Source: JANMDR01 sp043760555
GTDB taxonomy: Bacteria; Pseudomonadota; Gammaproteobacteria; Burkholderiales; Usitatibacteraceae
Assembly (NCBI GenBank): GCA_043760555.1
Contig: JAYUOW010000127.1
Location: forward strand, 1 to 14,943
Length of the DNA: 14,943 bases
Reading direction: 5' to 3'
Positions 1 through 6,245 of the stretch are shown piece after piece. The translations under genes were made by a program, and so were the position numbers. The notes beneath the pieces are model-generated. The model worked only from the letters and a program-made list of their open reading frames with translations, did not search any database and was not told the DNA's origin. Position 1 is the first letter of the stretch; each line of letters opens with the position of its first letter.

Positions 1-118
1 CCAGCCCAACCTACGACGCTGCGGCGTGCGTGACCAACATTTTTTGAAGTTAGTCGCGTAAGAAAAACAGTGTTTAAGTGCGGAATCCTACCATGCGCCA
101 TCTACACGCACTGCACGA

Positions 119-144
119 TATACTAGCGGCATTACTTTTGGAGG
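119..144 (+). promoter_or_regulatory. Candidate -10 and strong ribosome binding site before fabI
   Basis: TATACT at 119-124 resembles a sigma-70 -10 box, but I see no convincing -35 at 16-18 bp upstream, so the promoter call is weak. GGAGG at 140-144 is a near-ideal Shine-Dalgarno sequence, 7 nt before the ATG at 152, and it fixes the fabI start. The rest of 1-118 shows no gene. Confidence 0.35.
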
Positions 145-151
145 ATAAAAA

Positions 152-958
152 ATGGCAGCAGAGGACAAAGCAGGCGGCTTTCTAAGCGGTAAAAAAATTC
201 TAGTCACGGGCGTATTGTCGCAGCGGTCTATCGCTTACGGCATCGCCAAAGCGCTCAAGCGCGAAGGTGCAACATTGGCGTTTACCTACGCAGGCGAGAA
301 TATTAAAGACCGCGTGGTAAAAATTATTGCTGAGTTTGAAACTGATCTATTATTCTCATGCGATGTGGCTGATGATGCCCAAATTACGGCCACCTTCACC
401 GAATTAGCGAAACACTGGGACGGGCTTGATGGCTTTGTACATGCCATCGCGTTTGCCCCAAAAGATGCAATTACTGGTGATTTTTTAGACGGGCTATCGC
501 GCGAATCGTTCCGCATGGCGCACGATATTTCGTCCTACAGTTTTGCGGCGATGGCAAAAGCGGCCTACCCGATGATGGCGGGGCGCAATGGTGCCGCCCT
601 CACCTTAAGCTACCTAGGCGCTGCGCGCACTGTGCCCAACTACAACACCATGGGTGTGGCAAAAGCGAGTTTGGAAGCCACCACACGCTATTTGGCGGGT
701 AGTTTGGGGCCAAAAGGCATTCGGGTAAACGCGATTTCAGCAGGCCCGATTAAAACGCTGGCAGCCGCTGGCATTGGCGGCTTTAATAAAATTTTGAATT
801 TTGTAGAAGCCAACGCGCCCTTGCGCCGCAACGTGACCATTGACGAAGTGGGCAATGTCGCCGCGTTTTTATTGAGCGATTTAGCCAGTGCGGTAACAGG
901 CGAAATTACCTATGTGGATTGCGGCTTTAGCACCACCGCTGCGGGAATGCAGGAATGA
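152..958 (+). CDS. fabI: Enoyl-[acyl-carrier-protein] reductase (NADH), FabI type
   Basis: FabI carries out the last reduction of each fatty-acid elongation cycle, converting trans-2-enoyl-ACP to acyl-ACP with NADH in the cytoplasm. The 268-residue protein follows E. coli FabI almost end to end. It has the nucleotide-binding segment KKILVTG then SIAYGIA (residues 14-32), the HDISSYSF helix (124-131), and the FabI-specific active site: Tyr154 in SYLG, Tyr164 and Lys171 spaced Y-x6-K rather than the Y-x3-K of ordinary SDRs. NAISAGPI (193-200) and the C-terminal Rossmann strand are also present. It carries about eight extra N-terminal residues compared with E. coli, but the GGAGG site supports this start. 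Its stop overlaps the next SDR gene by 4 nt (ATGA), suggesting coupled translation. FabI is the classical target of triclosan and diazaborines; I see nothing that predicts resistance. Confidence 0.96.
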   Translation: MAAEDKAGGFLSGKKILVTGVLSQRSIAYGIAKALKREGATLAFTYAGENIKDRVVKIIAEFETDLLFSCDVADDAQITATFTELAKHWDGLDGFVHAIAFAPKDAITGDFLDGLSRESFRMAHDISSYSFAAMAKAAYPMMAGRNGAALTLSYLGAARTVPNYNTMGVAKASLEATTRYLAGSLGPKGIRVNAISAGPIKTLAAAGIGGFNKILNFVEANAPLRRNVTIDEVGNVAAFLLSDLASAVTGEITYVDCGFSTTAAGMQE

Positions 959-1848
959 AAAATTTTGAACATAAAGTAGCGATTATCACCGGTGCGGCGT
1001 CTGGCTTTGGCCTTGAATTTGCGCGTAAGGCAGCGGCTTTAAAGATGCGTTTAGTGCTTGCAGATGTGGCTGAAGACGCCCTAAATACGGCCATCTCCAG
1101 CCTATCATCGCAGGGATGCGAAGTGGTTGGCATGCGTTGCGATGTGTCAAAAGGCGAAGAGGTGGAAGCGCTGGGTAAACTTGCAATGGAAAAATTTGGC
1201 GCGATTAATTTGGTGTTTAACAACGCCGGCGTAGGCTCTGGCGGGCTGGTGTGGGAAAACACGGTAAAAGACTGGGAGTGGGTGCTTGGCGTAAACGTAT
1301 GGGGCGTGATTCACGGCGTGCGCGTATTTACGCCACTGATGCTGCAATGCGCTAAGGCTGACCCAAATTACGAAGGCTATATTGTTAACACCGCTTCAAT
1401 GGCGGGGCTACTTTCACCGCAATTGATGGGTGCTTACAATGTGTCAAAACATGCTGTGGTGGCGCTATCGGAAACGCTATTCCATGATCTAGCGGGTGTG
1501 GCAGCACCCATAGGTTGCTCGGTGTTATGCCCCGCTTTTGTACCCACGGGCATCAGCACATCGCATCGCACGCGCCCGGCAGATTTGCAAAATGAATCAG
1601 CGCCAACTGATTCAATGATGATGGCGCAAAAAATGACGCACAAGGCAGTTACATCGGGCAAATTAACGGCGGCTGATGTAGCCGACATTACCTTTGCTGC
1701 CATAGCAGAAAACAAGTTTTACATCATCACCCACCCAAAAATTATGGCTACAGTAGAAATGCGCTTAGAAGACATCGCCAAACTACAAAATCCGCGTGAT
1801 CCGTTTGGGCTAAAAGAGGCAAATCGGCCCGATTTAGCGAAAATGTAG
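955..1848 (+). CDS. Classical short-chain dehydrogenase/reductase, substrate unknown
   Basis: This is a soluble NAD(P)-dependent oxidoreductase of the classical SDR family, 297 residues. Visible motifs are the cofactor loop TGAASGFG (12-19), Asp63 in the RCDV segment that usually contacts adenine, NNAG (89-92), Asn114, and the catalytic Ser148, Tyr161 and Lys165 (Y-x3-K). The chain is roughly 40 residues longer than the SDR norm. The extra C-terminal part contains an ITHPKI segment, seen in SDRs annotated as uncharacterised alcohol or ketone reductases. The ATG lies inside the fabI stop (ATGA), so the two genes are probably one transcript with coupled translation. That placement might hint at an acyl or lipid-related substrate, but nothing in the residues shows it. 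The family call is certain; the substrate is not recognisable. Confidence 0.9.
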   Translation: MKNFEHKVAIITGAASGFGLEFARKAAALKMRLVLADVAEDALNTAISSLSSQGCEVVGMRCDVSKGEEVEALGKLAMEKFGAINLVFNNAGVGSGGLVWENTVKDWEWVLGVNVWGVIHGVRVFTPLMLQCAKADPNYEGYIVNTASMAGLLSPQLMGAYNVSKHAVVALSETLFHDLAGVAAPIGCSVLCPAFVPTGISTSHRTRPADLQNESAPTDSMMMAQKMTHKAVTSGKLTAADVADITFAAIAENKFYIITHPKIMATVEMRLEDIAKLQNPRDPFGLKEANRPDLAKM

Positions 1849-1880
1849 TAGCTGGATTACGCAAATACGTGCGTAAAAAC

Positions 1881-1911
1881 GAAAACCGCGTGCATTTCAG
1901 GCGCGGTTTTC
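1881..1911 (+). terminator. Hairpin terminator after the fabI-SDR pair
   Basis: GAAAACCGCG (1881-1890) and CGCGGTTTTC (1902-1911) form a perfect 10-bp stem with an 11-nt loop, 32 nt after the SDR stop. The T-run is inside the 3' arm (GGTTTTC) and only weakly continues, so termination may be partial or bidirectional. Between this and the next ATG (2025) I see no gene. Confidence 0.65.
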
Positions 1912-2024
1912 TGCATTTCAGCCGCCCCCTTACTCAAAATAGCATCTACCGGTTTGTTTGCACGCAACACGGGGTTAATGTGGCACTGTTGCATCAATCC
2001 TTGTTTAACCAACGGAGCACCACC

Positions 2025-2834
2025 ATGAACACCACCTACACTTTAAAACGCCATTTCGTTGCCGCCGTTGTCACCGCCGCTGCGGCCTTGGCAGCCTTAG
2101 CACCGCTAAGCGCACAGGCGTGGAGCTGGAGTTGGAGCTTTGGTAACACCGTAAAAGGCTCAGGCAACTTCGTGACCCTTGACCGCCCAGCGGCAAATTT
2201 TAATGAAATTAAGGTGGGCTTATCGTGCGATGTGACCGTAAAACAGGGCATCACCGAAGGCGTGACTATCGAAGCCGATGACAATATTGCCGCCGATATT
2301 TCGGTAGAAGTAAAAGGCAACGCCTTGCATATTCGCCCTAGAGACAAAGACGCCCACTACAAAAGCAGCCGCACAATTCTTATCACCGTAAACGTGAAAG
2401 ACTTGCAAAAAATTAGCGTTGCAGGCAACACAAATACCACTATCACCGCCTTGAAAACTAAAAGCTTGAGCGCATCTGTAGCAGGTTCCGGTAATTTGAA
2501 CGTGCAGCAGTTAATTGCGGACGAGCTAAAAATTTCATTGGCAGGTTCTGCGGCATCAAAGGCTTCTGGCACGGTGCAAAACCTGACCGTAAACATTGCA
2601 GGTTCGGGCAGTATTGATGCACCAAACCTACAAACACAAACAGCAAAGTTGAGCATTGCAGGATCAGGCACCGCAACTATTTGGGCAAAAGATAAGCTCA
2701 ATATTAGCGTGGCTGGTTCGGGCACGGTACGGTATTTGGGTAACCCTGAACTCAAGCAGTCAGTAGCGGGAAGTGCTAGCGTGAGTCGTATAAACAGCCC
2801 AGCCAGCGCTGCGGGAGATGCTGCAAACAACTAA
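2025..2834 (+). CDS. Exported DUF2807 (GIN-domain) beta-helix protein
   Basis: I choose the ATG at 2025 because GGAG lies 7 nt upstream and the protein then begins with a proper signal peptide: a basic start, an Ala/Val-rich core and a cleavage motif AQA (residues 30-32) before WSWSWSFG. The reading frame is open further upstream, but that part crosses the terminator. The mature protein (269-residue precursor) matches the DUF2807 head GIN family. A Gly-rich turn of the form (V/I/L)AG(S/N)(G/A) recurs near residues 133, 153, 173, 192, 212, 230 and 248, a spacing of 18-20, as expected for stacked rungs of a beta-helix. The family is periplasmic or surface-located and has no firm biochemical role; adhesin-like or binding functions have been proposed. 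It lies 18 nt before the MtfA-like gene, so the two may be co-transcribed. Confidence 0.85.
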   Translation: MNTTYTLKRHFVAAVVTAAAALAALAPLSAQAWSWSWSFGNTVKGSGNFVTLDRPAANFNEIKVGLSCDVTVKQGITEGVTIEADDNIAADISVEVKGNALHIRPRDKDAHYKSSRTILITVNVKDLQKISVAGNTNTTITALKTKSLSASVAGSGNLNVQQLIADELKISLAGSAASKASGTVQNLTVNIAGSGSIDAPNLQTQTAKLSIAGSGTATIWAKDKLNISVAGSGTVRYLGNPELKQSVAGSASVSRINSPASAAGDAANN

Positions 2835-2852
2835 TTAACGTTAAGGAATGGC

Positions 2853-3680
2853 TTGCTAAATAATTTCATCCAGTGGGTAACGAAGTCTAAATTAGCCACG
2901 GTTTTTACTAAGCCCATTCCGCCCATATCGCCCGTGTTATGGGCGTCTGCAACGGCTAACTATGAATTTGTGCGGCGTTTATCGTTAGAAGATCAAGCGC
3001 GATTACGCCACCTAGCCAGCGCGTTTTTAAGCCAAAAAACCATCAGTGGTGCCGATGGGCAACAAATTACCGAACTTGCCCGCGTACAAATTGCCGCGCA
3101 AGCCTGTATTTTGATTCTCAATTTGGGCTTGGACTATTACGATGGCTGGCACGAGATTATTCTCTACCCCGCCCAATTTACCACCGAGCACGAATACACC
3201 GATGCCGCCGGCGTGGTGCACCGCACCCGTAGCGTGCTGGCCGGCGAGGCGTGGTTGCAAGGGCCGGTGGTGCTGTCGTACGAAGACGTGGCAAATACGG
3301 ACGACGCGCATAACGTAGTGATTCACGAATTTGCCCACAAAATCGACATGCTAAACGGCGGCGCAAATGGCTATCCGCCGCTGCATAAAGCCTTAAATCG
3401 CGAAAAATGGAAGCAAACCTTCCTCCATGCCTATTTGCAGTTTTGCGAAGCCGTGGACGGCGTTGAAAAAAGCGCTGAAATGCTGCCGCGCAGGCAAGCC
3501 CATGCAGCGCTTGACGCGATTCCGATTGACCCCTACGCGGCTGAAAACCCTGCCGAATTTTTTGCGGTCTGTTCGGAAGTGTTTTTTGAAGCGCCCGAGG
3601 TGCTGGCGGCGAGCTTTCCGGCGGTGTTTGAGCAGCTAGCACTCTTCTATAAGCAAATACCATTAAATCGTCAATATTAG
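2853..3680 (+). CDS. mtfA: MtfA-like zinc metallopeptidase (family M90)
   Basis: MtfA proteins are cytosolic zinc aminopeptidases. In E. coli MtfA binds the repressor Mlc and so affects glucose PTS expression. Here the zinc signature is complete: HEFAH at residues 158-162 (two His ligands and the catalytic Glu159), followed by KIDMLNGG, and Glu235 in PAEFFAV as the likely third ligand by analogy with E. coli. The C-terminal block with SEVFFEAP (241-248) is also conserved. The 275-residue length is normal (E. coli about 265). The start is a TTG at 2853, preceded by AAGGA at 2843-2847; the nearby ATG at 2848 is out of frame and stops at once. The last codons overlap the first hipBA operator-like site. 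Whether an Mlc partner exists in this organism cannot be told from the window. Confidence 0.88.
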   Translation: MLNNFIQWVTKSKLATVFTKPIPPISPVLWASATANYEFVRRLSLEDQARLRHLASAFLSQKTISGADGQQITELARVQIAAQACILILNLGLDYYDGWHEIILYPAQFTTEHEYTDAAGVVHRTRSVLAGEAWLQGPVVLSYEDVANTDDAHNVVIHEFAHKIDMLNGGANGYPPLHKALNREKWKQTFLHAYLQFCEAVDGVEKSAEMLPRRQAHAALDAIPIDPYAAENPAEFFAVCSEVFFEAPEVLAASFPAVFEQLALFYKQIPLNRQY

Positions 3681-3683
3681 CGA
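3668..3683. promoter_or_regulatory. Operator-like site 1 upstream of hipBA
   Basis: TCGT-CAATATTA-GCGA has the same layout as two other sites before hipB (TCGY-N8-GCGA), with one base off the symmetric half-site. It lies across the stop codon of the mtfA-like gene (TAG at 3678-3680). The surrounding 27 bp (3661-3687) match the 27 bp at 3781-3807 at 23 positions. The layout recalls E. coli HipB operators (TATCC-N8-GGATA), but HipB binding here is inferred. Confidence 0.55.
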
Positions 3684-3708
3684 ATTAAAGGCGTAATATG
3701 GCATTAAC

Positions 3709-3724
3709 TCGCCATTTTTAGCGA
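3709..3724. promoter_or_regulatory. Operator-like site 2 upstream of hipBA
   Basis: TCGC-CATTTTTA-GCGA is a perfect 4+4 inverted repeat around 8 nt, embedded in the same longer context (CATTAA before, GCGAATA after) as sites 1 and 3. It starts 41 bp from site 1 (about four helical turns) and 79 bp before site 3 (about seven and a half turns). It is the most symmetric element in an otherwise AT-rich spacer. Confidence 0.6.
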
Positions 3725-3768
3725 ATAATTTTAATATCAATTTAACTAGTCATAACTGTCGAATTGAC

Positions 3769-3797
3769 TTGCATTATCGCCATTAAATCGCCATAAT
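3769..3797 (+). promoter_or_regulatory. Candidate hipBA promoter, possibly leaderless
   Basis: A -10 box CATAAT (3792-3797) has TTGCAT (3769-3774) exactly 17 bp upstream; the -35 keeps only TTG of the consensus. Initiation 7-10 nt after the -10 would fall at about 3804-3807, at or just before the hipB ATG. No Shine-Dalgarno precedes that ATG, consistent with a leaderless message. Read-through from the mtfA-like gene is an alternative source of transcript. Confidence 0.45.
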
Positions 3798-3803
3798 AAG
3801 CGA
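3788..3803. promoter_or_regulatory. Operator-like site 3 overlapping the hipB promoter
   Basis: TCGC-CATAATAA-GCGA is the third copy and ends three bases before the hipB ATG (3807). It contains the candidate -10 hexamer CATAAT (3792-3797), so a repressor bound here would directly block RNA polymerase. This is the arrangement expected for an antitoxin that represses its own operon. Confidence 0.65.
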
Positions 3804-3806
3804 ATT

Positions 3807-4199
3807 ATGTCATTTTCAAATTCTAATTTAATGTCTGACGACGCCATCGTGCGTGAGCTTGGTGAACGGCTTACGCAGCTGCGCTTAGCGCAGAACCTCA
3901 CCCAAGCGCAATTGGCCGCGCAAGCAGGCGTGGCCAAGCGCACGGTGGAGCGCTTAGAAGCGGGTGCGGCCACGCAGTTGCATAACTTTGTGCGTATTTG
4001 CCGTGCGCTTAATGTGGCAGGAAATTTTGATTTATTGGTGCCCGCCCCGGTTGCCAGTCCGCTTGATTTATTGCGACTAAAAGGCGAGCGCCGTATCCGC
4101 GCATCCAAAACTTCAAAGACCAAATCCGATATTAAATATGTTCGGCAGGATGCACCACCAACTTGGGCCGAAGCGATGAATCGCATGAAAAAACCATGA
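3807..4199 (+). CDS. hipB: HipB-type antitoxin, XRE/Cro helix-turn-helix repressor
   Basis: This is the DNA-binding antitoxin of a HipBA module; in known systems HipB sequesters the HipA kinase and represses the operon. Residues 16-70 form an XRE-family helix-turn-helix: LGERLTQLR, then LTQAQLAAQAGVAKRTVERLE (helices 2 and 3), then the helix containing FVRICRALNV. The 130-residue chain is longer than E. coli HipB (88) because of a basic tail from about residue 91, rich in Lys/Arg/Ser. The ATG at 3807 sits directly after the third operator-like site and has no Shine-Dalgarno; an alternative ATG at 3831 (Met9) also lacks one. Its stop overlaps the hipA start (ATGA at 4196-4199), so the two are translationally coupled. 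Confidence 0.87.
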   Translation: MSFSNSNLMSDDAIVRELGERLTQLRLAQNLTQAQLAAQAGVAKRTVERLEAGAATQLHNFVRICRALNVAGNFDLLVPAPVASPLDLLRLKGERRIRASKTSKTKSDIKYVRQDAPPTWAEAMNRMKKP

Positions 4200-5506
4200 C
4201 CACCATCGCCGAAATTTCGCTGTGGGGCACGATGGTGGGCGCCGTGTCGTTAGAAGATAATGCCAGCGTTGCGACGTTTCAATATACCCCCTCATTTGCA
4301 AATAGTGGCTTTGAAATTTCGCCTATCATGATGCCCTTAAATGATCGTATTTACAGCTTCCCCACCCTCTCGCAAGCCACGTTCCACGGGCTTCCCGGGC
4401 TATTAGCCGATAGCTTACCCGATAAATTCGGCAATGCGCTAATCGACGCGTGGCTTGCCACCCAAGGCCGCATTCCCTTAAGCTTCAATGCCATTGAGCG
4501 CCTGTGCTACACAGGCGCACGCGGCATGGGCGCGCTGGAATACGCGCCCACGATGGCGCCACTATTTGCGCAATCACGGCGCATTGAAATTGATGCGCTG
4601 GTCGAGTTAGCGTCAGCCACATTAAATGATCGAAACAAACTGCAATCAAGCTTTAGCAATCTTGAAAACAAAACGGCGATGCAAGATATTTTGCGCGTTG
4701 GCACATCCGCTGGCGGCGCACGGGCTAAAGCCGTTATCGCGTGGAACCCGCACACCAACGAAGTGCGCTCAGGCCAAGTAAAAGCTAATTCAGGCTTTGA
4801 ATATTGGCTGATTAAATTTGATGGTGTAGCCAATAATTCAGACAAAGAACTCGCTGACCCGCTAGGCTTCGGCGAACTGGAATATGCGTACGCCCTCATG
4901 GCAAAAGCAGCAGGCATCAACATGAGCGAATGCCGTTTGCTAGAAGAAAACGGCCGCCGCCACTTCATGACGCGCCGCTTTGATCGTGATGCCTCAGTTG
5001 CCAACGCAGGCGATAAACTGCATATGCAAACCCTAGGCGCACTCAACCATTTCGACTTCAACCAAGCCGGTGCCCACAGCTACGAACAAGCGTTTTTAAC
5101 CATGCAACAATTACGCCTACCCGCAAGCGCCCTGCTGCAACAATTTAAACGCATGGTGTTCAACATCATGGCGCGTAATCAAGATGATCACGTAAAAAAT
5201 ATCGCGTTTTTGCTAGGCAAAAACGGCCAATGGCAACTATCCCCCGCCTACGACATCACCTACAGCTACAATCCCCACGGCGCATGGACAGCGCAACATC
5301 AAATGAGTGTAAACGGCAAACGCGACGGCTTTACGCTAGATGATTTGCACGCCTGCGCGCGGGTAGCCTCCATCAAACGCCCCGCAGCGGATGCGGTGAT
5401 TGCGGAGGTGCGCGCGGCGTTAAAGGGTTGGGCTGGGTTTGCGGAACAGGCAGGGGTTTCGGGTGCTTGGAGTGCGGAAATTGAGCGGAATTTTAGGAAG
5501 ATTTGA
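4196..5506 (+). CDS. hipA: HipA-family serine/threonine kinase toxin
   Basis: HipA toxins are kinases that arrest growth; E. coli HipA phosphorylates glutamyl-tRNA synthetase. I start at the ATG at 4196, overlapping the hipB stop, giving 436 residues (E. coli 440). The order is normal: a HipA N-terminal domain (WGTMVGAVSLE, 10-20; the LPGLLADSLPDKFGN region, 66-80), then a Gly-rich ATP loop GTSAGGARAK (169-178) whose Ser171 fits the autophosphorylated serine loop. These are followed by the catalytic segment N-Q-D-D-H-V-K-N (328-335, catalytic Asp most likely Asp330) and the metal-binding Asp353 in SPAYDI. No key residue is missing, so an active kinase is predicted. The GTS-x-GGARAK loop is typical of the longer HipA-like branch rather than the E. 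coli K-12 type, so the phosphorylated target should not be assumed. A terminator follows at 5583-5613. Confidence 0.92.
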   Translation: MTTIAEISLWGTMVGAVSLEDNASVATFQYTPSFANSGFEISPIMMPLNDRIYSFPTLSQATFHGLPGLLADSLPDKFGNALIDAWLATQGRIPLSFNAIERLCYTGARGMGALEYAPTMAPLFAQSRRIEIDALVELASATLNDRNKLQSSFSNLENKTAMQDILRVGTSAGGARAKAVIAWNPHTNEVRSGQVKANSGFEYWLIKFDGVANNSDKELADPLGFGELEYAYALMAKAAGINMSECRLLEENGRRHFMTRRFDRDASVANAGDKLHMQTLGALNHFDFNQAGAHSYEQAFLTMQQLRLPASALLQQFKRMVFNIMARNQDDHVKNIAFLLGKNGQWQLSPAYDITYSYNPHGAWTAQHQMSVNGKRDGFTLDDLHACARVASIKRPAADAVIAEVRAALKGWAGFAEQAGVSGAWSAEIERNFRKI

Positions 5507-5520
5507 TAGCTGGAGATGGC

Positions 5521-5549
5521 TGAAGATGGCCGATAATAGGGCATCTTCA
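5521..5549. repeat. Palindromic element, copy A (AAGATGCCCT family)
   Basis: TGAAGATG (5521-5528) and CATCTTCA (5542-5549) form an 8-bp stem, extended by two inner pairs after a mismatch. On the minus strand it reads TGAAGATGCCCTATTATCGG then CCATCTTCA. The core AAGATGCCCT recurs in the copies at 10731-10755 and 12194-12226. It lies just after the hipA stop and before the terminator. Confidence 0.6.
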
Positions 5550-5582
5550 GGCATATTATTGAGCAGAAATTCCGCCCACAAA

Positions 5583-5613
5583 AAAGCCCACCAAAATAAA
5601 TCAGGCGGGCTTT
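5583..5613. terminator. Bidirectional rho-independent terminator between hipA and the minus-strand operon
   Basis: AAAGCCCACC (5583-5592) pairs with GGCGGGCTTT (5604-5613), ten pairs with one mismatch around an 11-nt loop. On the plus strand it is followed by TTTCAAATTTTTG; on the minus strand by a clean T6 run (GGGCTTTTTTG). It can therefore end hipA transcripts and, more strongly, the slipin-nadE-glnB-small protein transcripts arriving from the other side. Confidence 0.8.
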
Positions 5614-5636
5614 CAAATTTTTGTTGCACTTAAACC

Positions 5637-5774
5637 CTATAAATACAACACCGCTGGAAACACCGCTGCGGCAAGCACTAATAGCACCCATTCGCAATTA
5701 AAGCGCTTTAGGTGACCGGTGTAGTAGAGCACGATGCATAGAATCGCAAAAACATAAAAAACGATAAGCGCCAT
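5637..5774 (-). CDS. Small two-helix membrane protein (45 residues), function unknown
   Basis: This short reading frame has a textbook ribosome binding site: GGGAG followed by a 7-nt spacer (AAAAGTA) and ATG at 5774. It encodes 45 residues with two hydrophobic stretches, LIVFYVFAILCIVLYY (about 3-18) and WVLLVLAAAVFPAVLYL (about 29-45). They are joined by a short polar, basic loop containing GHLKRFNCE. Such a hairpin is expected to insert in the inner membrane with the loop on one side. It follows glnB by 94 bp on the same strand with no terminator between them, and ends 23 bp before the shared terminator, so it may be the last cistron of that operon. I do not recognise the family. A chance ORF is unlikely given the ribosome site and the amphipathic layout. 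Confidence 0.68.
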   Translation of the reverse strand: MALIVFYVFAILCIVLYYTGHLKRFNCEWVLLVLAAAVFPAVLYL

Positions 5775-5868
5775 TACTTTTCTCCCTAAATACTGATGTG
5801 CTGGTGCTAAATTCGTTGAGTGATTTTCAGTTTTATATCGGACAGCAGCTTCACGGATTTAATGTTTC

Positions 5869-6207
5869 CTAAACCGCATCTGCGCCTGTTTCGCCCGTAC
5901 GTATGCGAACTACTTGTGATACATCCATCACAAATATTTTACCATCACCAATCTTGCCTGTGCGCGCGGCCGCAACGATTGCGTCGATGACTTTATCGAC
6001 CAAATCATCGGTAACGATAACTTCTACTTTTACTTTCGGCAAAAAATCGACTGAGTATTCTGCGCCTCGATAAAGCTCAGTGTGACCTTTTTGCCGGCCA
6101 AAACCTTTTACTTCTGTAACCGTCAAACCGCTGCAACCCAACTGTGACAAGGCTTCGCGCACTTCTTCGAGCTTGAACGGCTTTAAAATGGCTTCAATTT
6201 TTTTCAT
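5869..6207 (-). CDS. glnB: Nitrogen regulatory protein P-II
   Basis: P-II is the cytoplasmic trimeric sensor of 2-oxoglutarate, ATP/ADP and, through uridylylation, glutamine; it controls glutamine synthetase and other nitrogen targets by direct binding. The 112-residue protein has the standard length. The T-loop includes GFGRQKGHTELYRGAEY with the uridylylated Tyr51 in place, and the B-loop TGKIGDGKIF (83-92) is intact, as is the C-terminal RIRTGE. The sequence resembles GlnB more than GlnK, and no amtB gene is nearby, supporting the GlnB assignment. GGGGA precedes the ATG. It lies 38 bp downstream of nadE on the same strand, an arrangement that fits control of glutamine-dependent NAD synthesis by P-II. 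Confidence 0.95.
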   Translation of the reverse strand: MKKIEAILKPFKLEEVREALSQLGCSGLTVTEVKGFGRQKGHTELYRGAEYSVDFLPKVKVEVIVTDDLVDKVIDAIVAAARTGKIGDGKIFVMDVSQVVRIRTGETGADAV

Positions 6208-6245
6208 GTTTTTCCCCTTTTTTGCTGTTGATCGCAGATTACAAT

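Noticed and set aside
1869..2024. Longer N-terminus (52 residues) of the DUF2807 protein.
   Set aside because: It would begin inside the preceding transcription unit's terminator region and bury the clear signal peptide; the ATG at 2025 has a good ribosome site.
5439..5633. 64-codon plus-strand frame crossing the end of hipA.
   Set aside because: It overlaps hipA in another frame and runs through palindrome copy A and the terminator, with no ribosome site.
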